A stretch of DNA of 27,348 bases, from the NCBI GenBank assembly GCA_902490095.1, contig CABUCQ010000013.1, positions 1 through 27,348 of the forward strand, in the 5' to 3' direction. Source of the DNA: an uncultured Collinsella sp. (GTDB taxonomy: Bacteria; Actinomycetota; Coriobacteriia; Coriobacteriales; Coriobacteriaceae). Under the pieces are notes generated by a model. The model saw only the letters and a list, made by a program, of their open reading frames with translations. It made no database searches and had not been told where the DNA came from. Position 1 is the first letter of the stretch, and each line of letters opens with the position of its first letter. Below, piece after piece: positions 7,463 through 15,006 of the stretch. The position numbers and the translations under genes were made by a program.

Positions 7463-8674
7463 ATGAAGGTCGAGTTTGGGATCGAAAAGGTTAACGTGAC
7501 GCCTGAGTCGTCCTGTCGTATGGGGGGTTACAACCGAAGTGAAACATGGACGGATGTTCTAGACGATATCGAGGTCAATGCGTGCTCTCTTCGTATCGAT
7601 GCTGTCCCGTTCATTCTTATTGAGCTTGACTCGATTATGGTATCAAGGGAGTTTGCACTTTCGGTTAAAGCCTCCGTTTCGGCTAAGACGGGTGTCGATG
7701 CAGGTAATATTACCGTCGCCTGTATCCATACGCACTCCGCTCCCTGCTACTTCAAGCTTGCCTTTGAGGAAACCTTGCCCGAGGCTCAGCTGACGGAGCG
7801 TCTCGCTATCTCCGCGGTAGATGCCGGTGTATCTGCATGGGTCAACAGGAAAAACGCGATCGTTTCCATGGAGACGCTCGAGGTTGACGGGCTGTACGGA
7901 AATCGCAACGTAAAAAACGGGCCCGCAGACAAGAGCGTGACGCTGTTCTCCTTTCTGTCTGCAGACGGAGGGACGCCTCTTGGCAGTGTCATGTTCATTT
8001 CGGCCCATCCAACCATTCTCAACGGTAAGAGCAGGGCTTTGTCTGCAGACTTAATCGGCCAGGTTAGATTACGATTGGAAAGCAAGCGCGGGTGCCCCGT
8101 GCTCTGTATAAACGGAGCCTGCGGCGATGTTTCGACTCATTTTTACCGTCAGGGCGATGGAGCTGCGGAGCTCATGCGGACGGCCGACGAGCTCTGCGAT
8201 CAAATCGAATTAAAGCGCAAGAAGCTTGATTTGCGCGTAGATACCCCTAGATGGGGCTCGATTGCCATGCGGAGCGTCTACGATGCGGCCAGCGATCCAG
8301 ATTGGAAATGGATGACGGACCGGGTAGAAAACAGCGAGGCAAATCCCATGAAGGATTTTCTCCTTAAACGCCAGCAGCTTAAGCGTTCCATGGGTAAAAT
8401 CGAGCTCGAATTGCCGAGCCAATTTGCTGTGATCGGAAACTGTATTTTTATTACTATGCCTTGCGACACTTGTAGCGCTTTGGGCCTTGACTTTAAGAGG
8501 GCCTTTGTTGGCTATAACGTTTTTATTATTGGCTATGCAAATACATACTGCAATTATTTGGTCCCCCGAGAAGATTACGGCAAGTATTTTGAGACGTTTA
8601 ACTCCAGAACGCCGCGAGGGCTTGCTGACGAGTTTGTCTCAAGGGTCATTCGTGCGGTGGGGGCACTGCTGTAG
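7463..8674 (+). CDS. Neutral/alkaline ceramidase N-terminal-domain-like protein
   Basis: A 403-residue protein matching the catalytic N-terminal part of the neutral/alkaline non-lysosomal ceramidase family. The start is VEFGIEKVNVTPESSCRMGGY. Zn-ligand-type residues lie in CIHTHSAP (His89, His91). A later segment contains SAHPTILNG. The block INGACGDVS begins at Asn217. Family enzymes are amidases that cleave ceramide and are usually secreted and ~650-700 residues long, with a C-terminal Ig-like domain. This one has no signal peptide and no C-terminal domain, so it probably acts in the cytoplasm on something other than free ceramide. Its placement after a PTS permease and before an AEC permease suggests that it processes an imported sugar conjugate. 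GGAAAGG lies 11 bases before the ATG. Its base composition is more AT-rich than the flanking housekeeping genes, suggesting transfer. Confidence 0.85.
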   Translation: MKVEFGIEKVNVTPESSCRMGGYNRSETWTDVLDDIEVNACSLRIDAVPFILIELDSIMVSREFALSVKASVSAKTGVDAGNITVACIHTHSAPCYFKLAFEETLPEAQLTERLAISAVDAGVSAWVNRKNAIVSMETLEVDGLYGNRNVKNGPADKSVTLFSFLSADGGTPLGSVMFISAHPTILNGKSRALSADLIGQVRLRLESKRGCPVLCINGACGDVSTHFYRQGDGAAELMRTADELCDQIELKRKKLDLRVDTPRWGSIAMRSVYDAASDPDWKWMTDRVENSEANPMKDFLLKRQQLKRSMGKIELELPSQFAVIGNCIFITMPCDTCSALGLDFKRAFVGYNVFIIGYANTYCNYLVPREDYGKYFETFNSRTPRGLADEFVSRVIRAVGALL

Positions 8675-8765
8675 GAAGTAGGTGAAAGCGCCGGTCGGTT
8701 GGTGCTGTGGGGCCGACTTTGGTTGTGGTATCGGGCGTACTGGATGATTTTTTGGAGTGTCTAAT

Positions 8766-9674
8766 TTGTCAATTGTGGGGCCTCTTATTCAACAAGTTCT
8801 TATCATGTTTTTGCTCATGGGCGTGGGGTTTTGCCTTACCCGGGGAAAGATATTGGATGCGCGTTCAGCAAGGGATTTTGGCAAGCTGCTGATAAACCTC
8901 GTGCTTCCCGTCATTATCTTTAAATCGTTTTGGACTGAGTTTTCTTTTGCCAAGCTGAACGAGCTGGCCGTGACGTTCTTTCTGTCTGCCACGTTGCTTC
9001 TGCTCGCCGCTGTGGTTTCTCATATGCTGTTTAGAAAGTGGCCAATCGATAACTTTGCCTCCGCGTTTTCAAATGCGGGCTTTATCGGCATTCCTCTTGT
9101 TGGGGCTGTCCTTGGGGAAGACGCCGTTTTTTTAATTGCGTGCATGATTGCGCTGCTCAATGCAGCGCAGTGGACATACGGGCAGTATCTCTTGTCGGGC
9201 TCGAAGGACTGCGTAAACCTCCGAGCTATCATGACGAGTCCGATGGTCCTCTCCCTTATAGCCGGCGTTGTCGTTTTTGTTGCACGTATACCGATGATTC
9301 CTATCGCCGACTCCTTGCTTTCCCTGATTGCGGCTCTCAATAGCCCGTTGGCGATGCTGACGCTCGGAATCTATTTGGCTCGATCCGATTTACGTGCGCT
9401 CGCGGGGACAAAGAGCCTGTATCGGGTCTCGGCGGTGCGACTGTTTGCCATCCCTCTTCTCTCCCTGCTTCTTTTAGGTATCGTCCCCTGCGGCAAGGGC
9501 ATAAAACTGGCGTTACTGATAGCAGCGGCGACGCCCACTGGTGCGAATGTGGCGATCTTTTCTCAACAGCTTGATAAGGACTATCGATATGCATGCGGAA
9601 CGGTTTGTATAACCACGCTTCTATCCATGCTTTCTATGCCGTTGATGATTGCTGTTGGCCAGTTAGTACTCTAA
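8766..9674 (+). CDS. AEC (auxin efflux carrier) family permease
   Basis: About 302 residues with roughly ten hydrophobic helices throughout, the layout of the AEC family, which moves organic acids or other small anions. Recognisable blocks are LLINLVLPVIIFKSF, FASAFSNAGFIGIPLVGAVLG (the conserved NxGFxGxPL region) and the C-terminal AAATPTGANVAIFSQQL. The start is taken as TTG at 8766 because TGGAG ends 8 bases upstream. An in-frame GTG at 8757 would overlap that Shine-Dalgarno. It lies 91 bases after the ceramidase-like gene on the same strand and shares its AT-leaning codon use, so it likely belongs to the same operon. The substrate is unknown. Confidence 0.88.
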   Translation: MSIVGPLIQQVLIMFLLMGVGFCLTRGKILDARSARDFGKLLINLVLPVIIFKSFWTEFSFAKLNELAVTFFLSATLLLLAAVVSHMLFRKWPIDNFASAFSNAGFIGIPLVGAVLGEDAVFLIACMIALLNAAQWTYGQYLLSGSKDCVNLRAIMTSPMVLSLIAGVVVFVARIPMIPIADSLLSLIAALNSPLAMLTLGIYLARSDLRALAGTKSLYRVSAVRLFAIPLLSLLLLGIVPCGKGIKLALLIAAATPTGANVAIFSQQLDKDYRYACGTVCITTLLSMLSMPLMIAVGQLVL

Positions 9675-9697
9675 ATCCGCCTACCGGTGGGCCCTGG

Positions 9698-10250
9698 TTA
9701 TCGCTCGCCTATGTCCTGTCGCTCCACGCGACGCCGGATGAACGCTTCGTAGCGGTCGATTATCGGAAGAATCCAAAAACTGAGTCTCCGTGGTCAGCGT
9801 CGCTCCCTGCACGGCAGAGCTCGGGGTGTTCGTGCAAGTTGACATCATCCACGAGTAAGCTATAGGGACTCATAGGCGGGCCACTGTCGACTGTGTTGGG
9901 ATAGCCGCCCTCATGCATAAAGCATATGCCGTCGTAGGGAGCAATGATGCCGAGACAATGGTCGCGGAGGCAGGCACGCCGTCTTACTGATTCACAATGC
10001 GGTACTCACCGAAGGGTGCCCGCCTGAAGGCGAGCCGACCAGTACAAGCCTGTCGGAGTTGATATCAAAGTGCCTAGCGTGGGGCATGTTGGGGTTATAA
10101 CGGCAGACATTTTCCTCGCCCGTCGCGCCTTGGACCTCGGCGTCTTTGACCGTGCGTATGGACTCGGGAAGCTCCTCGTGCGTTCATGCGCTCGGCTCCA
10201 TGGGCGTTTCATTTTTCAAAGGGTTGACGAGGGCTGTCGAATCCCCCTCG
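9698..10250 (-). pseudogene. Alpha/beta-hydrolase remnant spread over three frames
   Basis: Reading the minus strand, protein-like sequence appears in successive frames. From about 10246 there is one frame with an internal TGA near 10206 and then ELPESIRTVKDAEVQ. This leads to DINSDRLVLVGSPSGGH, which resembles the nucleophile-elbow region of carboxylesterases (usually GxSAGGH), up to TGA at 9994-9992. A second frame runs from about 9990 and gives LGIIAPYDGICFMHEGGYPN and SPYSLLVDD...LHEHPEL, ending at TAA 9762-9760. A third gives PIIDRYEAFIRRRVERQ, ending at TAA 9700-9698. At least two frameshifts and one nonsense codon make it non-functional. The closest family I recognise is the BD-FAE / alpha-beta hydrolase-3 esterases, with modest certainty. 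It points toward the AEC gene and sits just downstream of the broken ABC gene. Confidence 0.5.
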
Positions 10251-10251
10251 T

Positions 10252-11405
10252 TTAGCGAGAGTTGTGGAGCACTTCGATTATGCACTTTGATTGGGCAAGA
10301 TCATCGATTAGCCTGTCCTGGGCTGTTCGCGCTTTTTCGTCAAGGTTGGCGTCCCACTCATCTAAGAGAGCCACGTCGCAGTCCTTTTCTAGATAACCAG
10401 ACTCCAAGAGTTTGAGTATTCGAGCGACCGCTTGTCTGCTTGAAGCCTCTTTCGTGTCAAGCTCAGTGAAATAAAGCTCCGAATGGGCGGGAAGAAGAAA
10501 AGTCCTGTCTTCCAATCTTTCTTTGAGCAGTGCCAAGAGAGTGCTTTTGCCGCTGCCATTGGCTCCTCGTAGCGTCGTTCTCCCCAGGGAGAAATTTCGA
10601 GTGGCGGCTTCAATATCTGCCATATTCTTGGGAACAGCGCCGCTCTTTTCCTCTTCTGCTGGGACAATCCGCAGCTTGCCCCATTCAATGAGTCCATGTT
10701 GGCGTTTTTCTTCATTGGTGAGAATCAGGTTGTTTCGAACTAATGTGGTCCTCGTTGTCCTTTCGGAGAGCTGGATTGCATATACAACTATCACGTTGAT
10801 GTTTTGAAGAATCGATACCCGCCTTGGGAGAATGGCTATAAGGGTTGTTAACAGGACGGGGCCGTCTGCGTGGGCAAGGCAGTAATGGATTGTCGTAACG
10901 ATAAACGGGATGGTGCTTACCACTGCTGTGAGGGTGGAGAGCCTGCCTCGAGCGAGCGTAAGGCAGACCTGCGCCCACTTTGAGGCGTTTTCTCTTGCGA
11001 GATTAATACGTGCTCCAGTCTCTAAAGCAGCGGGAGTTTCCAATCCACGAATTTGAGGTGCACTTTCGTATTGCAGAAAAGAGGCTCGCCGTGCAGCCTG
11101 AGAGCGTGAGGCTCCTTTTCCGTTTTAATGCGCTTGTTAAAGAAAGCGCCAGTTGCGCCATAGTTTGAAGTTGCGGCATGGCTTACGGCCTTATTGAGAA
11201 ACCAGTACTTTGACCATTCTTTTCCGAATTCGATTAACATCTCAGGGATACTGACGGAAGCTAGCAGGACGCAGAACACAATCAACGAATGAGTGGGGTC
11301 AATGCATGCAGATACGTCGCCAGCGGCATGCGCGATGGCGATGGTGGTAAGGGCAACTATTCTCTTCTGGGTAAGGATGCCGATGATACAAAGGACTACC
11401 GGCAT
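10252..11405 (-). pseudogene. Divergent ABC transporter (membrane domain plus ATPase), frameshifted
   Basis: The ATG at 11405 has TTTGGAGG seven bases upstream. The first part encodes two hydrophobic helices (MPVVLCIIGILTQ; SLIVFCVLLASVSIP), then SNYGATGAFFNKRIKT. Near 11115-11127 (runs of A and G in the mRNA) the frame shifts by one base. The continuing frame reads ASFLQYESAPQIRGLETPA, two more hydrophobic segments (STLTAVVSTIPFIVTTIHYC; VLLTTLIAIL) and an ATPase domain. That domain has Walker A GANGSGKST, Walker B DVALLDEWDANLD and a His near the end (IIEVLH). The LSGGQ signature is replaced by a diverged SSRQ region. Joined, it is about 383 residues, short for a fused exporter (usually ~570). 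If unbroken it would export a peptide or similar substrate. An internal TTG at 11043 could yield only the second part. Confidence 0.7.
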
Positions 11406-11572
11406 GACTGAGAACCTCCAAAGGGATTGCGAAGCAACTCGTGGATTCGCGGCATGGTTACGCAATCAACGAATTGATAGAAGGTCTCAGCTTGTCTTCG
11501 AGCATCGATTTGTTTCGGATGCCTATCAATGAGCATAACCAGTTCCATGGCGCCTCTCGTAATATGGGGCAT
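11396..11572 (-). CDS. Small ORF overlapping the start of the ABC gene
   Basis: A 58-residue frame from ATG 11572, or 50 residues from ATG 11548, which has GAGAGG four bases upstream. It ends at TAG 11398-11396, so its stop overlaps the ABC start by about 10 bases, the usual sign of translational coupling. The frame stays open without a stop upstream to 11611. The sequence is mixed and protein-like (MELVMLIDRHPKQ, AETFYQFVDCVTMPRIHELL) with a Cys near each end. I do not recognise a family. It may be the remaining piece of a longer gene, or a small accessory protein of the transporter. Confidence 0.35.
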   Translation of the reverse strand: MPHITRGAMELVMLIDRHPKQIDARRQAETFYQFVDCVTMPRIHELLRNPFGGSQSCR

Positions 11573-11619
11573 GACGACAATAGACTCAGATTGTATGAGT
11601 GGCCACTTGGGCTAAGAGG

Positions 11620-11756
11620 TTAGTAGCGGATGAGAGTCAAATCCTGCTCGCCCTTATGCTTTTTGGCATAAGAAGCTCCGGGAACGTTATTTAAAAGAGA
11701 ATCAGATGCACCGATTCCATATTTAGACAAATAGAGCGCAAATCATCAGTTGACAT
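11620..11756 (-). pseudogene. Tiny ORF with strong ribosome-binding site, one-base frameshift
   Basis: AGGGAGG lies 7 bases before ATG 11756, one of the best ribosome-binding sites in this region. The initial frame gives only 21 residues (MSTDDLRSICLNM...). The other frame, open from 11742, gives LSKYGIGASDSLLNN, then VPGASYAKKHKGEQDLTLIRY-type sequence up to TAA 11622-11620. The whole is 137 bases, one short of a multiple of three, so a single missing base would restore a ~45-residue peptide. It lies just upstream of the small ORF and ABC gene on the same strand. A peptide substrate or precursor for that transporter is an inference from position and size only. Confidence 0.4.
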
Positions 11757-11795
11757 AATAAAACCTCCCTGTGGGGGCCTATCATCGCCGTGCCG

Positions 11796-11869
11796 AATGG
11801 ACTACCCTTTTTTAAGGCTTAAATTGAATTGCCGAATTGTCTATTGGAAAACTACAATGGACTAGTCCA
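11796..11869. promoter_or_regulatory. Palindrome and repeated half-site upstream of the ABC locus
   Basis: TGGACTAGTCCA at 11858-11869 is a perfect 12-bp palindrome. AATGGACTA occurs at 11856-11864 and again, in the same orientation, at 11796-11804, exactly 60 bases apart. Both are upstream of the minus-strand ATG at 11756, in an AT-rich stretch suited to a promoter. They could be operators for a dimeric regulator. The rest of 11757-11976 shows no gene. Confidence 0.35.
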
Positions 11870-11976
11870 ATCTGCGAGAACTAAACTGAGCATCTTTTAT
11901 TGCATTTTAGTGTTAAGCGAGATTCTTCAAGAGAGATTATCAAATTTTGTCGCTCGGTTCACGTCTGTTATCCAGG

Positions 11977-12167
11977 TTGCCTATCTAGGGATGCGGCACC
12001 TAGTTGTCCGAAGCCGTGCCCTGGTTTGAGCTGTCGGATGCCGTGCCAGATGCGGAACCGCTCGAGCTACTGTTGCTGCTGTCGGCTGTGCCCGGTCCCG
12101 ACGCATTGCCGTTTGCCTTGTCGTCCATGCTCGGTTGCAAGCCATCGGTTGTCTGGCTTGAGTCGGT
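11977..12167. repeat. Copy 2 of the 191-bp diverged duplication
   Basis: Aligns ungapped with 3513-3703 in the same orientation. The stop codon TAG and the bases after it (TTGCCTATCT) are retained. Many of the differences keep Ser/Thr/Gly/Ala character in the encoded tail. Confidence 0.85.
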
Positions 12168-12197
12168 AACAGATGCCATCAACTTATCAAAGATCAA
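12000..12197 (-). pseudogene. Detached Ser/Thr-rich tail of a paralogue of the 3536-4486 protein
   Basis: The minus strand encodes 55 residues (TDSSQTTDGLQPSM... to NQGTASDN) collinear with the C-terminal tail of the gene at 3536. It keeps the same length and about 64% identity by my count. Upstream of this point the similarity stops abruptly. The frame can be extended only to a TTG at 12197 without a ribosome-binding site, and no membrane segment is encoded. It is therefore the 3' end of a lost paralogue, or a tail segment moved by recombination, and is unlikely to be made as protein. Confidence 0.7.
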
Positions 12198-12275
12198 CTC
12201 ATCAAGGGGGTTCGCTGTCTTTGGTGTAATAGCTTGATGCTAAACTGGATTTACGATTGCGAGGTGGTTTACGTG

Positions 12276-12545
12276 ATGTACCCGTATATGACATTCGAAG
12301 ACGGTACCGAGGTCATTCATTCTGACCTGATTGCGGATGGCGATATCGAAAAGGTTATCGTGCATTTTGAACGACCGACGGCAGAGGGCTTCGACTCCGC
12401 TCGTTGTGAGTTACCTTCTTACAATTGGACTATGTGGGAAGGGCGTTTCACCGACGAGGAGAAGCGAGGATTTGAGACTTTTCTGAGCAATAACGCCCAT
12501 CTACTGTATCGCTACGCCGCAAACGGAGGAGCTAAAGTTGCCTAG
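12276..12545 (+). CDS. Small protein paired with a DUF4160 gene
   Basis: An 89-residue soluble protein. Start ATG 12276 (MYPYMTFEDGTEVIHSDL) is chosen because GAGGTGG lies 8 bases upstream; in-frame ATGs upstream lack this. It carries VIVHFERPTAEGFDSARCEL and ends in NNAHLLYRYAANGG. I recall similar small proteins beside DUF4160 genes in Firmicutes and Actinobacteria, but no biochemical role. The pair has the size and coupling of toxin-antitoxin or similar two-gene modules. That is inference only. Its stop overlaps the next start by 8 bases. Confidence 0.75.
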   Translation: MYPYMTFEDGTEVIHSDLIADGDIEKVIVHFERPTAEGFDSARCELPSYNWTMWEGRFTDEEKRGFETFLSNNAHLLYRYAANGGAKVA

Positions 12546-12816
12546 CCTTTTTCTTATTGGCGGCTATAGGGTCTTCTTTTGGTCCAACGAAGCGGGCGAG
12601 CCAATCCATGTCCATGTTTGCAAGGGAGCGCCTTCAGATAACTCGGCCAAAATCTGGCTGACTCGCAGGGGAGGTTGCATTGTCGCTAATAACAAAGCGA
12701 AGATTCCCCGGAGCACGCTTGACGACCTCTGTGAAATTATCGCCGCTCAGCATGAATTGATTTGCTCTAAATGGAAGGCATTTTTCCTTGTGGACGAGAT
12801 CTCGTTCTACTGCTAA
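12538..12816 (+). CDS. DUF4160 family protein
   Basis: A 92-residue protein beginning with TTG at 12538. GGAGGA ends 7 bases before it and the upstream gene stops at 12545, so translation is probably coupled. The opening PSLFLIGGYRVFFWSNEAGEPIHVHV has the family pattern of an N-terminal strand, then a His-rich PxHxHV motif. The C-terminal half (DDLCEIIAAQHELICSKWKAFF) matches the helix ending in W seen in DUF4160. The function is unknown. The family often sits next to DUF2442 or other small partners and has been discussed as a putative toxin-antitoxin component. No membrane segment is present. Confidence 0.8.
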   Translation: MPSLFLIGGYRVFFWSNEAGEPIHVHVCKGAPSDNSAKIWLTRRGGCIVANNKAKIPRSTLDDLCEIIAAQHELICSKWKAFFLVDEISFYC

Positions 12817-12879
12817 ACGCCATTCTGACTTCTCTTTTCAATTTTTATCATGAGTCTGCCCCACCAGCGCTGATTGAAC

Positions 12880-12908
12880 TTGACAGTACAATGGAGGCGG
12901 ACTTTATC
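12880..12908 (+). promoter_or_regulatory. Candidate nadE promoter
   Basis: A consensus -35 TTGACA (12880-12885) is followed after 17 bases by TTTATC (12903-12908), a weak -10. The start codon of nadE is 42 bases further on. A small hairpin GCCGC/GCGGC lies in the short leader. Confidence 0.4.
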
Positions 12909-12949
12909 GCCGCCGCTCGTTGCGGCTAAACGGATGTGTTGGAGCTCGC

Positions 12950-14938
12950 ATGAACGATTTTCTAAACGGTCAAGTTAAGAACGATGGCTTTTTGCGTGTG
13001 GCGGCGGCGTCGCCGCAGATTCGCGTTGCCGATGTCGAGGGCAATGCCGAGGTTGCGCTGGCGGCTGTTCGCGATGCTGCCAAGCGCGGCGTTCGTGCGT
13101 TGGTGTTGCCCGAGCTTAATCTGACTGGTTATACCGCGGCTGATCTGTTCCATAACCGCACATTGCTGCATGCCTGCGAGATCGCACTGGCACATATTCT
13201 CGATGAAACCCGCGAGCTGCCGATTGTCTTTACCATCGGTCTTCCCGTTGCAGTTGCCGAGAATATTTACAACTGTGCCGCCGTGTGCTGTGCGGGCGAG
13301 CTTTTGGGCCTCACGGCCAAGAAGTATCTGCCCAACTATGGCGAGTTCTATGAGCGCCGTTGGTTTGCTCCGGCGCCTGCGGATCCCGTGTGGGTTGAAT
13401 TTGCCGGTCAGGGTCCGGTCCCGCTGGGTTCGGGACTTGTCTACCGTTGCTGTGATGAGGGCGCCGAGGACCTGGTACTGGGCGTTGAGGTCTGTGAGGA
13501 CCTGTGGGTGCCGGCGCCCCCTTCGACCGAGATGGCGCTTGCCGGTGCGACGGTGATCCTCAATCCGTCGGCTTCGGACGAGATTATCGGTAAGGCGGAT
13601 TACCGCCGCAGCCTCATTTCCAACCAGAGCGCGCGCCTGTACTGCGCCTATGCCTACGCGGACGCGAGCGAGGGCGAGTCCACGACCGACATGGTCTTTG
13701 CGGGCGAGAACCTCGTCTACGAAAACGGCTCCAAGCTCGCCGCGACCAAACTGCTTACCTGCGATATGGCCATCGCCGACGTTGACCTTGACCGCCTGGT
13801 TGCCGAGCGCCGTCGCTCGACGACGTGGACGCGCGCGGACGATGCGCCGGAGGCCACGACCGTTGAGTTTTCGTTTGAGGGCGTGCTGGCCGAAGAACCT
13901 GTCCTGCGCGATGCCTGCGATATCGACCGCGTTTTCCCGCGCGCGCCCTTTGTGCCGGCCGACCACGGCGACTTGGCCGAGCGCTGCGAGACGATCCTCG
14001 ACCTGCAGACTGCGGGCCTCAAGACCCGCCTCGCCCACACAGGTACCAAGGCTGCGGTCATCGGCCTTTCGGGCGGCTTGGACTCCACGCTAGCGCTGCT
14101 TGTGACCGTGCGTGCCTTCGATGCGCTGGGGCTGCCGCGCACGGGTATCACGGCGGTTTCCATGCCCGGCTTTGGCACGACGCACCGCACTAAGTCCAAT
14201 GCCGAGTCGCTCGCTCGTGACTTGGGTGTGAGCTTCCGCGAGGTCTCAATCCATGCTGCCGTGGAACAGCACTTTAAGGATATCGAGCATGATCCGGCCG
14301 TGCAGGACGTGACCTACGAGAACAGCCAGGCCCGCGAGCGTACACAGATTCTGATGGACTTGGCAAACCAGGCCGGCGGCTTTGTTATCGGCACCGGCGA
14401 CCTGTCGGAGCTGGCGCTCGGCTGGGCTACCTATAACGGCGACCACATGAGCATGTACGCCGTCAACGCGAGCGTGCCTAAGACGCTTGTGCGCCATCTG
14501 GTGCGCTATGCGGCCGATGTGTTTGGCGGGCGTATTGCCGAGACGCTGCTCGACATCCTCGATACGCCGGTGTCCCCCGAGCTTCTGCCGCCCACGGGCG
14601 ACGGCGAGATTGCGCAGAAGACCGAGGATTTGGTGGGCCCGTATGAGCTGCACGACTACTTCCTCTACTACCTGCTGCGTTTTGGCTTTGAGCCGGGCAA
14701 GATCTACCGCATGGCGCTCAAGAGCTTCGAGGGCGTCTACGACGCCAAGACCGTCCACACGTGGCTACGTACGTTCTACCGTCGCTTCTTTGCCCAGCAG
14801 TTTAAGCGCAGCTGCCTGCCCGATGGTCCCAAGGTGGGTTCGGTGACGCTCAGCCCGCGCGGCGATTGGCGTATGCCGAGTGACGCTAGCTCGCGTCTGT
14901 GGCTTGCGCAGATCGACGCGCTCAATCCAGTTGACTAA
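12950..14938 (+). CDS. nadE: Glutamine-dependent NAD(+) synthetase
   Basis: A 662-residue two-domain enzyme that converts deamido-NAD to NAD with ATP and ammonia from glutamine, the last step of NAD synthesis. The N-terminal nitrilase-type glutaminase domain (1-~300) carries the Glu-Lys-Cys triad: Glu55 in LPELNLTGY, Lys124/125 in AKKYLPNYGEFYERRWF and Cys182 in GVEVCEDLW. The C-terminal synthetase domain has the PP-loop SGGLDSTLAL starting at Ser374, then GTGDLSELALGW and PPTGDGEIAQKTEDLVG. The length is normal for the long bacterial form. GGAG is 5 bases before ATG 12950. An upstream in-frame start near 12920 has no such site. It is followed by a strong terminator and appears monocistronic. 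Confidence 0.95.
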   Translation: MNDFLNGQVKNDGFLRVAAASPQIRVADVEGNAEVALAAVRDAAKRGVRALVLPELNLTGYTAADLFHNRTLLHACEIALAHILDETRELPIVFTIGLPVAVAENIYNCAAVCCAGELLGLTAKKYLPNYGEFYERRWFAPAPADPVWVEFAGQGPVPLGSGLVYRCCDEGAEDLVLGVEVCEDLWVPAPPSTEMALAGATVILNPSASDEIIGKADYRRSLISNQSARLYCAYAYADASEGESTTDMVFAGENLVYENGSKLAATKLLTCDMAIADVDLDRLVAERRRSTTWTRADDAPEATTVEFSFEGVLAEEPVLRDACDIDRVFPRAPFVPADHGDLAERCETILDLQTAGLKTRLAHTGTKAAVIGLSGGLDSTLALLVTVRAFDALGLPRTGITAVSMPGFGTTHRTKSNAESLARDLGVSFREVSIHAAVEQHFKDIEHDPAVQDVTYENSQARERTQILMDLANQAGGFVIGTGDLSELALGWATYNGDHMSMYAVNASVPKTLVRHLVRYAADVFGGRIAETLLDILDTPVSPELLPPTGDGEIAQKTEDLVGPYELHDYFLYYLLRFGFEPGKIYRMALKSFEGVYDAKTVHTWLRTFYRRFFAQQFKRSCLPDGPKVGSVTLSPRGDWRMPSDASSRLWLAQIDALNPVD

Positions 14939-15006
14939 GGTTGGCTAAATTGAACCAATACGGGGGTTGCAAGCGTTACACTTTTGCAATCTGATGGCCC
15001 GTATCG

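Noticed and set aside
7281..7466. 61-residue ORF ending in ATGA overlap with the ceramidase-like start
   Set aside because: It has no ribosome-binding site and its translation covers the two intergenic hairpins. The overlap is probably incidental.
11977..12197. Repeat pair with 3513-3703 as a transposon or attachment site
   Set aside because: The copies are coding tails of the same kind with diverged sequence and no terminal repeats or duplications, so gene duplication explains them better.
12962..14038. 358-residue minus-strand frame
   Set aside because: It is a shadow of nadE, whose catalytic motifs are all in the plus frame.
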